Assembly (NCBI GenBank): GCA_022749755.1
Contig: CM040443.1
Location: forward strand, 15,205,744-15,269,743
Reading direction: 5' to 3'
Length of the DNA stretch: 64,000 nucleotides
Source of the DNA: Azadirachta indica
Lineage: Eukaryota > Streptophyta > Magnoliopsida > Sapindales > Meliaceae
Both the position numbers and the translations under genes were made by a program. The notes beneath the pieces are model-generated. The model was not told the origin of the DNA. It saw nothing but the letters and a program-made list of their open reading frames with translations, and did no database searches. Shown here one piece after another: positions 22,190-33,933 of this stretch. How positions within the stretch are numbered: the stretch's first letter is position 1; the number at the start of each line of letters is the position of its first letter.

Positions 22190-24776
22190 CCGAGTCAAAT
22201 CTGCTCCGTTCCGTATAAGCCCGGCTCACGAGGCGTCCCTCTCAACGAATTACATTACAGAGAGAGATCAAACTTATAGATCACTTCCATAAGTCACCGA
22301 TAGGGAAGGCTGCGAACTGACAAGCTTTGTTGTCAATGGAAAGGTATGGATCTCCAAATGCTTATTGAAATATGTTTATGTATATCATTTCATTATGCTT
22401 AACTTGAGTAATTACTATTGTCATTCTCAAACATATTATTTATTTTTGTCAAGCATAGGCGACAACATATAATTTACTGGTTGAAGTTTCAGTGATTTAT
22501 GTTCTAGAGGACATTATGAAGGAGATATATAATCGTGAAACATCCTTGTACTATAAGTTTCAATATCAACAAGGTCGGTTAAGATGTTTTGTCACTGTCA
22601 ACTCTGCATTATGGAAAGGTATCACTCAGTTGAGCTTATTATATGATAAGGGTGCTCTTGAACCATTTTGAGCTCATTATATGATTAAGGTACTCTTGAA
22701 CCACTTTAATCATTAAATTCATCAAACGCACCGTAAACCAATAAAATTCTCAAATGTTTGCTTGTCTAAGTGTTGGATTTTTATCACTCTTTTATGTTAC
22801 TTGTACTAGACTGCTGTCCATAACTGGCCTCATTTGATGTCTATGGAGCTTCTTGAAATTGCCATAAGTTCTAATTCTTATGAATCTCTCTCTCTCTTTG
22901 TGTGTGTGCACGTGTCCTTTTGAATCCTAATGCAGTTTTCAGCAAGCAAGGTCATTCTCATATGTTAGCTCTAACATTTGAATACTTGTACAGTTATATT
23001 TTCACAGATCTTGTTATGCAAAACATTATGCTCTGACAAAAATTTAAAATTTCTCAAACTGGTAAGGAATAGGAGAAAATGAAATCCCATAATTGGGATG
23101 ACAGTCAGGACTTGATTAAAGCATATTCAGTTAGCTTGCTAGTTAGGAAACTTCATTAACCTAATAAGCTTTGGTGAGTGATTTCTTTTGCAAATTGCTC
23201 AATTTTGTTGCTTTTCTGCTATGAACAAATGTAAGGTTTTGTGTTTTTATTTGTTTCTCATCCAAAATGCATTTGGTATGTGGGTGGTGCCCATAATGTG
23301 TACAGAAGGTTGCTTGCTTATATGGTTTACTAGCAACATTTCGTCAACATCCCGTTTTCTATATCGATGATTGTCATGCTTTAGAATACAGGGATTTCCT
23401 CGCATCTGACAGTTATGTGTGACTGTCATCACAGGATTAGCAGACTGTATCACAACATTGAATGAAAAAGGACAAGAGGAGAGGGCAACTATAAGCATTG
23501 AGAGGTAACTCGCTGTCTTCATGTAGCTTCAGATTCTTTTATCCAAGTTTTTCAGAGCCCTAGATATAAAAATCTAGAATAAGCAGGGAAAATGAGAATC
23601 TCATGGGACAAAATCTAAAACAAGATGGTAATGATACAAAGTTATTGTGATATTTATTTACTCGTTATCTGTTTGATAAATGGTAGATCGCCAGAATTTC
23701 TATAGCTATTTAATGTTTCCCTACATTATTTGTGGCATCTGGAATTTTGGACCACAGAGGTGACTATCGATCAACTTCCTCACAAATTTCTTGAATTTAG
23801 TGACCTATTACTAGTAGATGTTGGCATCAATGCATCTAATATCAGCTATTTGACAATGACTAATAATAGATTAGATTACTACTGAAAGCAAAAACAGGAA
23901 AGATACTATCCACATAACATATATAGCATAGGTAGATTAGATGAATAGGTGATAATTATTCACTCATTTTCTCCTCTCTTCTTCAGTTGTTGAACATCTG
24001 AGTTTTGTGTATGATTTTATATCCTGATTTGTGGTTGAGTGTTGTGCTCTCTTCAATTGATTCCACTGTTTATCTGAGATTCTTTGAAGAACAGCCAAAT
24101 TGTTGAATGGATGGGCTGAAACTTATTGTTTTCAAATTTCTTATCATCATCATGTTTAAAGCAAAACTTTTATTATACTGCTAACCCTAAAACCACATGG
24201 GGGGTGTAGTTGATTGATCCCAGTGGTCCCCTTGTGCATTAATGGATTCCAAAATTATCAACTCTTTCCTCCTCACAATTTCTTGTTTGGTTGCCATCCA
24301 CACTCTTTCTGATGGTTGCTTGCTTGCTTTCCAGGGACACCAATATCACTTGATTGGCCACCTTATCCAGAACCTAGATAACTACCGTGAGTATATTTGT
24401 AGATTTCAGCCAGCCATTAATATTTATAATTGATGTGAAACCATATAAACTCCTTGTTTATTATTTATTTACATGCTCTGTTTAGCTACGAACAATCAAT
24501 TCATGATTTTCACCAAATTCTTTTCTTAAAATATGACAACATAGTTAGAATTTTACTGAGAATTTGTGTAGTTACTTTGATAACACACCTCTATACATCT
24601 ATTCACATATTTGTGAGATTTCTATGCTTAGTATATGAAAGGACAGACTACCAGCACGAAAGCTAATAGATCTTGAACCTGATTTGAAGGCGCAAGTTCG
24701 TGCCATCCAGCCACTCACTGGGTGGCATGATTTTTTACTAGATTTTCTTGAAGGAAATTGTTTTTGGAATTCATAA
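22190..24776 (+). pseudogene. Unrecognised fragmentary multi-exon gene
   Basis: Exon-like pieces with consensus splice sites are scattered in intron-like T-rich sequence: a possible first piece ending at GGAAAG/GTATGG (about 22195-22341); 23435-23504, which encodes LADCITTLNEKGQEERATIS and more; 24335-24386, with TPISLDWPPYPEPR in one frame; and 24647-24776, with LPARKLIDLEPDLKAQVRAI and a terminal stop. The frame that is open in the last piece places a TAA in the 24335-24386 piece, and the frame open there ends early in the last. The gene is therefore broken, or one of my exon calls is wrong. I do not recognise the protein family. The order on the plus strand suggests one gene after the PPR gene. 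Confidence 0.35.
22889..22912. repeat. TC/TG microsatellite
   Basis: (TC)n followed by (TG)n in intron-like sequence. Confidence 0.7.
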
Positions 24777-24950
24777 TATTTGGACAATTGTTTTTTAATT
24801 TTATTCTCATTAGATATGACTTCAAAGTCCAAACGTAAGAGTGTTGAATAAATTTTATCATTGATCAATTATTTTTAATCCAATCTCAAAAGTATTTCTA
24901 TATATCAAATAAAGCCTTGTTGTGGAAAGAAACTTAGGAAAAAGAAAATA

Positions 24951-25775
24951 TAAGTCCTTAACGTTTGGTCTATTATACTGATTAATTTTAATAGTTCTGA
25001 AAACACTTATTAAGCTACTGATTTATTGGTAAAATAAAATTCATACGACCCTACAATAGTAGTTACATAGAAAAATAATTATTAGACTTTTAAAAGTTGG
25101 TAAAATACAATATAAATTTTTTAAGTACATTCATAAAATTTATGTTATAACCTTTGATAATTTATTTTATTTTTATTACTCTATAGGCATAGATTCAGGG
25201 ATTTGGAGCAAATTTGATGCTTTTAAGTTATCTCGTGTTCAAACACCGATAGGAGACAAATGTTTGAGTGAAGATTTTCATTCTTATCCAACTTTTTTTA
25301 AAAGTATATTCTAAGTTTATTATTTTATTTATATTTTCATTATATACAAAGAAATTTTTTTAAATATAATGTAATAACAAATATTGTTTTAGAAATATGT
25401 TGTTATTAGTACTGTTGTAATAAGTAACATACTCTCTCTCCCTTTCTTCCTTCTCATTTCTTTATAGTCGTAAAAATAAAATAAATTTATATTATATTTT
25501 ATTCAATTTTTAATACGTATCATAAATATAATGTAAAATATATAAGTTTTAATTTTAGTTATAATATATTAATAAATATTGTATTGTTAATCTATTATGA
25601 AATAAGTAAGCATTATACTATATTATTTTTATTAAAATTAATGGATCTACCAATTATTTTTCATAAGTAACAATTATTAACAAGGTTATGAGAGTTATTA
25701 CATTAAAAAATTGGAAGTATTTTTAAAATTATCAAAATTAATTAATTAAATAGTCCGATTGTTAAGGACTTAGAT
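24951..25775. mobile_element. Candidate MITE with TAAGTCCTTAAC termini (~825 bp)
   Basis: The left end ATATAAGTCCTTAACG matches the reverse complement of the right end (GATATCTAAGTCCTTAAC). Some inward pairing follows (GGTCTATTATACTGATTAAT against GGACTATTTAATTAATTA). The interior is AT-rich and non-coding. The target duplication is unclear. Confidence 0.5.
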
Positions 25776-27226
25776 ATCATTTTTCCAAACACTGACAATT
25801 TCAATGAAATCATGTACTTAAATGGTGACATATGCATTAACTTTTTTATTATTATAATTATTTTTACAATTTCTTAATTTTAAATTAAATGAACAAATTA
25901 ATTGAACGAAAGAATTGTGGATGACAATTAAAAATCCTTAATATCGGAAAATTAGGTGGGTACAAAAATAACGCATGTGATAAAAAGATTAAGCAAACGT
26001 CTAAGTCACCCGCCAACTTTGAAAGACATCAGCAGCTCATGTTTTACTTTAACTAGAGTTGCGAGTTTTAGTTATGCTAAGTTTGGAGATTACTACTATA
26101 TTTAAGGAGTAATAATATTTTCATTTATGTATTTTGTTAAAACAATAAATAAGATATAATTTACTTAATTTCCATAAACAAATCATAACATAATTTTGTT
26201 TCAAAATTTTGATTTTTAATGGTAATAAATATGTTTTCTTAAACCATTCGAACTTGACTCAAGTGGCCAAAAGCTAGTAAGGAGTGATAGTTTCAATTCA
26301 CTTACCATTTGTATGGTAAGGGAATTTTTATAGACATCGCTCAAATTATGCGCAAATGTTTATACAATGCTAAACTCGATTTGATCAAAATTCTTCGATT
26401 CCTTGTAAGGGTAGACATTACCCAAATTGGGTGCAAATGTCTGGACAGTGGTAGATTTGACTTGATCAAAACTTTTCGATTTTCAATAAATTTTTAATAT
26501 AATATTGATAAATTGTATATGTAATATGTAATATTACCAAAAATATTTTCTTAAAAAAGTTTGGTCGGGAATTAAAAACTTCAAATGGGAGCACCAAGTA
26601 TGGTCCACCACCTAAACTATGTCAAGGGAGTTTTTAATGTGAACGGAAACAAAATAAAAATAATTAATGTTAGATTGATTCATTAAAATTATCAAATTAT
26701 AACATACTTTGTTGAAGCGATAAATATATCTCGATAAAAAGGCATACATCACTAGATTTGGCCAAAAAGAGATTTTAATCTTTTTAATTTTAGAAAAATC
26801 TATACATGCTACTCCTTGTTAAAATATTTGTTAACTTTGATGATTTATTTATTTTTCAATTACAATTGCTATAGTACCTCGTTAATTGCAATCATTTTAA
26901 GAGTTAATATATCATATTACTTTTACTTTATTACAATTCACGAATAAAACTAAAAGTAGAGGTTTACATGGATACATTTAAAATTATAAGATTAAAATGT
27001 ATATTTGACTGAACCATAATAGAGTATATTTTTTTTTCTAAAATATTATTACCCATTAATTTACTTGTATTCTAATATCACTAATACAAGAAAATATGTA
27101 AAATAAGATAAGTATACCACATTACATATACAGCTATTTAATAAATACACTGAAATTATTATATATTTAGTTTAAAATTAATCAATTATACAAGTAATTA
27201 CGACAATAAAAGAAAAAAATAAGGAT
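25776..27226. other. Very AT-rich intergenic sequence
   Basis: No gene. The only structure supported is the ~76 bp tandem duplication at 26329-26485. Confidence 0.45.
26329..26485 (+). repeat. Tandem duplication of a ~76 bp unit
   Basis: The units at about 26329-26404 and 26407-26485 share TAGACATYRCYCAAATT, GCAAATGT, GATTTGAYTTGATCAAAA and TTCGATT. A short frame runs through both, but it is probably not a gene. Confidence 0.65.
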
Positions 27227-27972
27227 AAAAACCCTTTTAATCCCAAAAATTTAGTTTAATATCCTTATTAGTTTCAATGATTTCAAAAATAATCTTAAAA
27301 ATTTCAATTTATTGAGAAAAGACAACTATAATCCCTATATAATAGTAGTTGTTTAAGAAAAAATAATTAATGAATCTCTAAAATTCAATAAAAATATAAT
27401 ATATTTATTTAAAATAAATTAATTAAATAAATAACAATATTATTACTTTAATGATATATTAATAAAATAATTGTATTTTAATTTTTTTTATAAGAATACA
27501 CATTCGTAATTATTAGAAATTAAATAAAATAAAGTATAAAAAATATTAATTTAGTAATAAAATATAAATTTATAAATTTATTTATTTATTTTAAAACTTA
27601 TTTATAATAAATATTTATGATTATATTGTAATTTAAATGAAATATATGTGTAAATAATTAAATATAAATAAAATATTAAAATAAGATATCAATAAAAAAT
27701 GAATAAATTTATAATATATTAATAAATATGTAAACTATCAATATATTATAAAATAATATTATTATTTATTCATTCTTACTATATTTTACGTAAACATATT
27801 ATATTTTATTAAATTTTAGATATTTACTAATTATTTTTTTCTAAACAACTATTATTATATAGAAATGTTGTTGGCTTTTTTTAATAAATTAGAATTTTTA
27901 TAAATACTTTTTAAATTATTAAAATTAATAAAGACATTAAACCAAACTTTAAGACTAAAAAGACCTTTACTC
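27227..27972. mobile_element. Long-inverted-repeat (fold-back) element upstream of CCD4
   Basis: The left arm (about 27227-27415) pairs with the reverse complement of the right arm (about 27790-27972) over about 180 bp. Matching text includes TTTAGTTTAATATCCTTATT with TTTGGTTTAATGTCTTTATT, and CTATATAATAGTAGTTGTTT with CTATATAATAATAGTTGTTT. The interior is almost pure A/T. It ends about 310 bp upstream of the CCD4 start codon, close enough to affect the promoter. No transposase is present. Confidence 0.7.
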
Positions 27973-28231
27973 AAAAGTTAATACATAATATTTCTTACGT
28001 TGAAAACCTAATACTTTCTCTACTGTTATAAGTCATATTTTTTTGACAATTTTTTTTTCTATATTTTAATAAATTCTGAGGTAATGAAGAGTGTTCGATC
28101 CAGTGAATAACTGATGTGCAACCTAATATATTTGTGTCGGTCAATTTCAAGCTTTTGGTATTGTTTGATTCATTGGCTCTGCATTTCTAATTAATTAGCC
28201 CCCCACCTCCTCTATGGATTAATTATTCCCC

Positions 28232-28239
28232 TATATATA
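28232..28239 (+). promoter_or_regulatory. Probable TATA box of CCD4
   Basis: TATATATA in the text CCCCTATATATATCAAG, 43 bp before the ATG at 28282. This implies a very short 5' UTR. It is the only good TATA candidate close to the gene. Confidence 0.6.
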
Positions 28240-28281
28240 TCAAGCTCTGTTGTTTAGAAATTGTATGCAAATAAAATTAAT

Positions 28282-29994
28282 ATGGATTCCTTCCCTTCTT
28301 ACTTTCTCTCTAAAGTCTCATTTCCTAAGCTCTTCTCTGTAATCCCACCACCCAACTTCCCCGGATTTTCGAATTCTACTCATCTTTATCTTAATGTGTC
28401 TTCCGTGAGAACTGAAGAAAAAACTGTAAGGAGATTACGGGCGCCTGAACCGACCATTCCGACAATCATACTAAACGCTTGTGACAATATCATCAACAAC
28501 TTTATAGACCCTCCTCTGAAATCCTCCGTGGATCCAAGACATGTGTTGTCTGATAACTTTGCTCCGGTCGAAGAGCTTCCGCCGACGGAGTGTGAAGTAG
28601 GAGGATCACTTCCTTCCTGCTTAGACGGTGCTTACATCCGGAATGGCCCAAACCCACAGTACTTGCCTCGCGGACCTTACCACCTCTTTGACGGTGACGG
28701 CATGCTTCATTCTATTAGAATCTCTCAGGGAAAAGCCACCCTTTGTAGCAGATATGTCAAGACTTATAAGTACACCATTGAGCGTGATGCCGGTTCTCCG
28801 ATTATTCCTAATGTGTTTTCGGGATTTAATGGGTTGACGGCCTCTGCTGCTCGCGGTGCTCTCTCTGCTGCGAGATTCGTTGCCGGTCAATTCAATCCTG
28901 TCAACGGAATTGGCCTTGCTAATACTAGCTTGGCTTTCTTCGGCAACCGTCTCTATGCACTCGGTGAATCGGATCTACCTTATGCTGTTTGTTTGACGCC
29001 AAATGGAGATATAGAAACAGTCGGCCGCCATGATTTTGATGGTAAACTATTTATGAGTATGACTGCTCATCCCAAGATAGACCCTGACACAGGGGAGACT
29101 TTTGCTTTCAGATATGGTCCCATGCCTCCATTTCTAACTTACTTTCGGTTTGATGCCAACGGAACAAAGCAACCGGATGTACCCATATTCTCTATGAACC
29201 GTCCGTCTTTCCTCCATGACTTCGCAATCACCAAAAAGTATGCAATATTTGCAGACATACAGATAGGAATGAACCCCATGGAAATGATCTTAGGAGGAGG
29301 GTCTCCTGTTGGAGCAGATCCAGCCAAAGTTCCAAGACTTGGAATCATTCCAAGATACGCAAAGGATGAATCAGAAATGAAATGGTTCGACGTTCCAGGC
29401 TTCAACATCATACACGCAATCAACGCATGGGATGAAGATGATGGAAACTCCATAGTTTTGATAGCACCGAACATACTCTCAGTCGAACACACCATGGAAA
29501 GAATGGACCTGGTACACGCTCTGGTAGAGAAAGTGAAAATACATCTCAACACAGGACTTGTAACAAGGCACCCAATCTCAGCGAGAAATCTAGACTTCGC
29601 GGTGATAAATCCAGCATACACGGGGAAGAAGAACAGGTTTGTGTACGCAGCAGTGGGAGATCCAATGCCAAAGATATCTGGGGTAGTGAAACTTGACGTT
29701 TCAAAGGGCAGAGAAAGACAAGAATGTACAGTAGCAAGCAGGATGTACGGAGAAGGTTGCTATGGAGGTGAACCGTTTTTCGTAGCAAAGGAACCTGAAA
29801 ATCCTGAAGCAGAAGAAGATGATGGCTATGTTGTTTCGTATGTTCATGATGAAAATGTTGGGGAATCAAAGTTCTTGGTTATGGATGCTAAATCACCTGA
29901 TCTTGATATTGTGGCTGCCGTTAGATTACCTCAGAGAGTTCCTTATGGATTTCACGGACTTTTCGTCAGGAAAAGTGATCTTGATAAGCTATAG
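28282..29994 (+). CDS. CCD4: Carotenoid cleavage dioxygenase 4 (CCD4), plastid
   Basis: An intact single-exon gene of 570 residues. The start is the ATG at 28282 (MDSFPSYF); the in-frame bases before it have no ATG. The N-terminus (about 1-55) is Ser/Phe-rich and lacks acids, fitting a plastid transit peptide. The enzyme core has RNGPNPQYLPRGPYHLFDGD (about 120-139) and all four iron-binding His: His263 (MTAHPKID), His312 (SFLHDFA), His378 (NIIHAINAW) and His558 (YGFHGLFV). CCD4 enzymes oxidatively cleave coloured carotenoids to apocarotenoids in plastoglobules, and so control colour and aroma in petals and fruit peel. Being intronless is common for CCD4. The 3' flank has an ATTA repeat. The alternatives, NCED or CCD1, fit less well: NCEDs differ around the GFHG and N-terminal regions and CCD1 has many introns. 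Confidence 0.95.
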   Translation: MDSFPSYFLSKVSFPKLFSVIPPPNFPGFSNSTHLYLNVSSVRTEEKTVRRLRAPEPTIPTIILNACDNIINNFIDPPLKSSVDPRHVLSDNFAPVEELPPTECEVGGSLPSCLDGAYIRNGPNPQYLPRGPYHLFDGDGMLHSIRISQGKATLCSRYVKTYKYTIERDAGSPIIPNVFSGFNGLTASAARGALSAARFVAGQFNPVNGIGLANTSLAFFGNRLYALGESDLPYAVCLTPNGDIETVGRHDFDGKLFMSMTAHPKIDPDTGETFAFRYGPMPPFLTYFRFDANGTKQPDVPIFSMNRPSFLHDFAITKKYAIFADIQIGMNPMEMILGGGSPVGADPAKVPRLGIIPRYAKDESEMKWFDVPGFNIIHAINAWDEDDGNSIVLIAPNILSVEHTMERMDLVHALVEKVKIHLNTGLVTRHPISARNLDFAVINPAYTGKKNRFVYAAVGDPMPKISGVVKLDVSKGRERQECTVASRMYGEGCYGGEPFFVAKEPENPEAEEDDGYVVSYVHDENVGESKFLVMDAKSPDLDIVAAVRLPQRVPYGFHGLFVRKSDLDKL

Positions 29995-30027
29995 AAAAGA
30001 AAATTTAGATTGCTAGCCAGTGCTACA

Positions 30028-30052
30028 TTAATTAATTAATTAATTAATTAAG
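30028..30052. repeat. ATTA tetranucleotide microsatellite
   Basis: About six ATTA units in the probable 3' UTR of CCD4. Confidence 0.85.
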
Positions 30053-31132
30053 CAATTAGTTCTCTAGTTATGTAAAAACTAAGATCAAAATTAGTTACAT
30101 ACATTCATTCTACACAAAGAAAACATACTTTTTATGTTTAATTTTGTGTCAAATTTCTGTATCTTAACACAGTTCTCGATTTAATTACAAAGCATCATTC
30201 CTTTTTCCTAAAAAATTGAAGTTTAAATTTTAATCATATATGTATATCAATTCTATATAACAAATATATTTTTATTCGGGTAAAGGAGGAATGTGGCGAA
30301 GGGCCAGCAACTTTTGCGTGAGGATTTGGACAACCACACCACACAGTAAACTCATGATTCAACTGCGATGAGATAGAAGCCAACATTAATATCAGTACAG
30401 TGAAGTGGGCCCCCCCACAGATTGGAACCGCAATCAGAACTGTTGTTATTTACGCTTTTAGACTTTTTAAAGAAAAATTATGTACCTGACTTTACCAGGC
30501 GTGCTAAGTATTTTCTAAATTTTTTTTTACAAAATATCGAAATTTTAATTTTTATTGTTATTCTATACCAAAAATGATTAGTTGTTAAAAAATAATAATT
30601 AATATATAAATAAAAAATTAAATAAAATGCTTCAAATTTAGGTTAAATTTTCAGCAACTTCAACTGTTTAAAACTTATTATAAAAATGATTCATTTAAAT
30701 CTTTTTGAACGAAAATATCCTATTAAAAGTAAATATTGGTCATTTTTTAAAATTTTTTTGTGAGGATATTTTAATTTAATTGAGTCATTTTTCATACAAA
30801 TTCTGAATAGTAGTCATTTTAGAAAATTGAATCTCAATTTTGGTTACTATAAAAAATCTCTCTAAATAAATACAGTTAGGGTAAAATAGAGAAAATTATA
30901 TAATTTTTTTAATACACAAATATTTTAAATAATTTAACTTTTAAAAAATTTTTATGTATAAAATTTTGAAATTTAATTTTTTTTAAAATAATAATTTTTT
31001 AATTCTTAACAAAATTTGTTTTATTATCCATTTAGTGACGTAAAAAATAATTAAAAAACTTTTAATATTAAAAATACAGTTTAGCCAGATAAAAAACTAA
31101 ACCAAACTCATCGAGCATTAAATTTGGTTTTG
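30053..31132. other. CCD4 3' flank, no gene
   Basis: Mostly AT-rich. A block of ordinary composition at 30280-30440 stands out, but has no open frame or repeat partner that I can see. 30640-30850 shows weak internal inverted repeats. Confidence 0.4.
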
Positions 31133-31141
31133 TTATAATAA

Positions 31142-31398
31142 GAGAGAATGTTCATTACCCACTACTTTGTCAGCTACTATCTCATTATTTCTCTAAATAT
31201 TTTTTAATACCCCATCACTCTCTTAATTCTTTTTTTCTTATTTTACCTTTCATTTTAATTGGTTTATAACATAGTAAAATAAAAAATATTTGAAATATTA
31301 AAGAACAAGATCGAACTTTAAAGCAGTAATAAGATATTAAAAAAAAAGAAATGACGAAATATTAACTAAAAAAATAAAGAGATGATGGGCATTATTCC
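31142..31398. mobile_element. MULE-type MITE, 257 bp, with 9 bp target duplication
   Basis: The left end GAGAGAATGTTCATTACCC and the reverse complement of the right end (GGAATAATGCCCATCATC) are similar. TTATAATAA flanks both sides exactly (31133-31141 and 31399-31407), the 9 bp length expected for Mutator-type insertion. A related copy is at 33590-33854. Confidence 0.65.
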
Positions 31399-31622
31399 TT
31401 ATAATAATAATAATATGTATATAAGCTAGCATTTTATAAAATCTTGACTTATTTGTCAATATTTTCTTTAAAAAAAATTGTAGTAAAAGGTAGAAACTTT
31501 TATTGAATAAATACTCTTGGTTGGCTGAAATTGGGGTCCAAATAGTTGTAGTTTTTTGGGAAAATAAAAAAAATAATGTGTCACATGCTTACAACTAAAA
31601 TTAGAATTGGGTCACTTAGCGT

Positions 31623-32054
31623 TAGGGGTGGGTACAGTCTGATTTGATCTGAATCTTAAAAACTTAGACCGAAACTAAAATTTCAGGTCTTAGATTTTTA
31701 AGACTGGATCAATTACATGTTAAAATCAGATTAAAATTGAACCAATCGTTCGATTTTCAGGTTGGTTTGGTTTTTGAATAAATTTATTAATTTTTAAAAA
31801 TTTTTAAATGTATTAAACGATGTAATTTTATGAAAAAATAATAAAACAACGTCGTTTAAATAAAAAAATATTAAAAAAATATTTTCGGTCCGATCCTAGT
31901 TTTTCAGACCAAAACCGAAATCGAATCAAAAATTCTAAATCTTTTATTTTAAAAACCGACACCGAACCGAATTGCATAAAATACTAGACTAAATTCGTAA
32001 ATTCTAGTCGGTTTTGATCTAGTCCAATTCATTTCAGTTTTATGCCCACTCCTA
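31623..32054. mobile_element. hAT-type MITE, 432 bp
   Basis: It starts TAGGGGTGGGTACAG, and its end reads, in reverse complement, TAGGAGTGGGCATAA. The flanks are CTTAGCGT (31615-31622) and TTTAGTAC (32055-32062), a decayed 8 bp target duplication. A duplicated segment elsewhere has the uninterrupted site CTTAGTAC (37607-37614), which confirms the boundaries. The interior contains paired GGTCCGATCC/CCGAAATCGA-type text and no gene. Confidence 0.8.
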
Positions 32055-32177
32055 TTTAGTACCAATAATAATATTGTTATCTATCTTTACTAGTGTTTGA
32101 AGTGACAACTATCTAAACGATGTAAGGAATTGTGACAACACATACACAAATAAGACAAATTTCTAATCATAATTTAT

Positions 32178-32208
32178 ATATATATATAAAGAGAGAGAGA
32201 GAGAGAAA
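32178..32208. repeat. TA/GA compound microsatellite
   Basis: (TA)n followed by (GA)n. Confidence 0.85.
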
Positions 32209-32339
32209 GCATCAGTAGTTAAATTAAAGCAATTAAAAATTTTATGAATATAAAATTTTTTTTTCTCATCAAATATTTTTAAATTTTAATTATTAATTAT
32301 TAAATTGAATAATTTTTTTGAATATTTATATACTATAAT

Positions 32340-33070
32340 AATTTTTAAAAAATTCATGAGTTTTTTTTTAGATAAATTAACTAATTAAAATAATTTTATT
32401 TAAATTTTTAATTTTTTCAAGGGATAATTAAAACAAAAATTACAATAGTTATTTAAATTTTTGAGTTTTTTAATTTATAAATGATAATTAAATGAAAAAT
32501 AATACTAAAGAGAAGGAAGATGTGATAAAGAAGAGAAAAATACAAGAGAAATTTTATAAATTATTAGATAAAAAAGAGAAAAAAGAGAGAGAGTTAAAAA
32601 ATATTAAAGATCTTAATTAATGGAGATAAAATATTTATTATATTTTATTTCATTTAATTTACATCATCAACATATCCTTAATTTAAGGATAATAATTAAT
32701 ATAAAAAAATATTAATCCTGCATATATATATATATTGGGGTAGGATATCAATTTTTTTCACACTAATTTTTATATTCAATTATTATAACTCTTAAATTAA
32801 AGATATATTGATAGTATAAATTGAATAAAATAAAAAATATAATAAATATTTTATATCATTTAATTAAAGTTTTTTATGTTATTTAACTCTCTTTTTCTTT
32901 TTCTTTCTTATCTTGTAATTTGTAAATTTTCTGTTTTACTTTTTCTCTTCTTTATTACATCTTCTCATTTCTCGCTACACCTTCTCATTTAATCATTATT
33001 TCTAACCAAAGAAGTTTAAAAATTTAAATAAAAATTATTCTAATTATTTAATTTATCTAAAAAAAAATTA
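32340..33070. repeat. Large inverted repeat, two opposed copies of a ~300-400 bp AT-rich unit (R1/R2)
   Basis: R1 (about 32340-32740, +) and R2 (about 32760-33070, -) share GATAAATTAAMTAATTARAAT, AGAAGATGTAATAAAGAAGAG, a GAGAGTTAAATRAC-like segment, AAATATTTATTAT and CTTAATTTAAG. Their inner ends lie about 20-60 bp apart, so the region could fold into one long hairpin. Two further direct copies are at 33934-34560. Confidence 0.6.
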
Positions 33071-33589
33071 ATTAATATAAAGTCAATACATACTTTATTA
33101 CATACTTTAATAATATACTTAATGATTAATACTTAGGTTAATTTATTATTATTATTATACAAAATTTGTATTTTCTATTTAGATATATTCAATTGGATTT
33201 TGAAATTTTTGTGACATGTTATTGTTATCAGTATTCATAATTATGGTTAACCGTTAAATGTGAGTGTTATTGAATAATTGATCATATTATATTTAAGACA
33301 AGATTTAAATTTTGTCAAAATAGTTCAATTTAAAATTTAAAGAAAAGAGAGTTATTAGGTTTACGTAATTATGCCAAAAAAAGAGTTATTAGATTTAAGT
33401 TATAGCATGATTTATAAATCTAGTATGCATTTTGTTTCTATAAAAGAAATTAAAGAAATTAATTTACCATTATAATTACTAATGGTAATAAAATTGTTTA
33501 GTTTTTTTTTTTACATACATTAATTAAAATTTGAAAATAAATTTATATTATAAATTCAAAATTAAAAGTAAAAAATCTGCGTTTTAAAA

Positions 33590-33854
33590 AGGGTGAATGC
33601 TCATTACCTCTTATTTTTTCAGCCAATACCCATTACTGCCCTATATTTTTTATAATACTCTATAACCCCCTGATTCTTATTTTCTTATTGATTTTACTCT
33701 TTAGCTTAATTAATTTATAAATGGTACAATCGAAAATATTAAAAATATTAAAGCACAAAATCGAAATTCAGGGAGGTAATGAGATAGTACAGAAAATATA
33801 CAGGGGTAATGGAGCATTGGTTGAAAAAGTATGGGGGCAACGGGCATTTTCCCT
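33590..33854. mobile_element. MULE-type MITE related to 31142-31398
   Basis: The left end AGGGTGAATGCTCATTACC is similar to the reverse complement of the right end (AGGGAAAATGCCCGTTGCC). The possible target duplication (GTTTTAAAA and CTTAAAAAA) is imperfect. Confidence 0.5.
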
Positions 33855-33933
33855 CTTAAAAAATTTTAAATTTTGCAATCAAACTTTTCATGCATTCTCA
33901 TGAATTTATATATTTTTTTAATATTTATGAATT

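Noticed and set aside
24242..24433. Short plus-strand frame starting MDSKIINSF
   Set aside because: It spans a probable intron and splice sites and is not a complete gene.
28261..28281. Extension of CCD4 upstream by seven codons
   Set aside because: It would need a TTG start; the first in-frame ATG is 28282 and gives the expected transit peptide.
28621..29869. Long open frames on the minus strand and other frames within CCD4
   Set aside because: They lie wholly inside the conserved CCD4 frame, have no recognisable domains, and are shadows of a GC-richer coding sequence.
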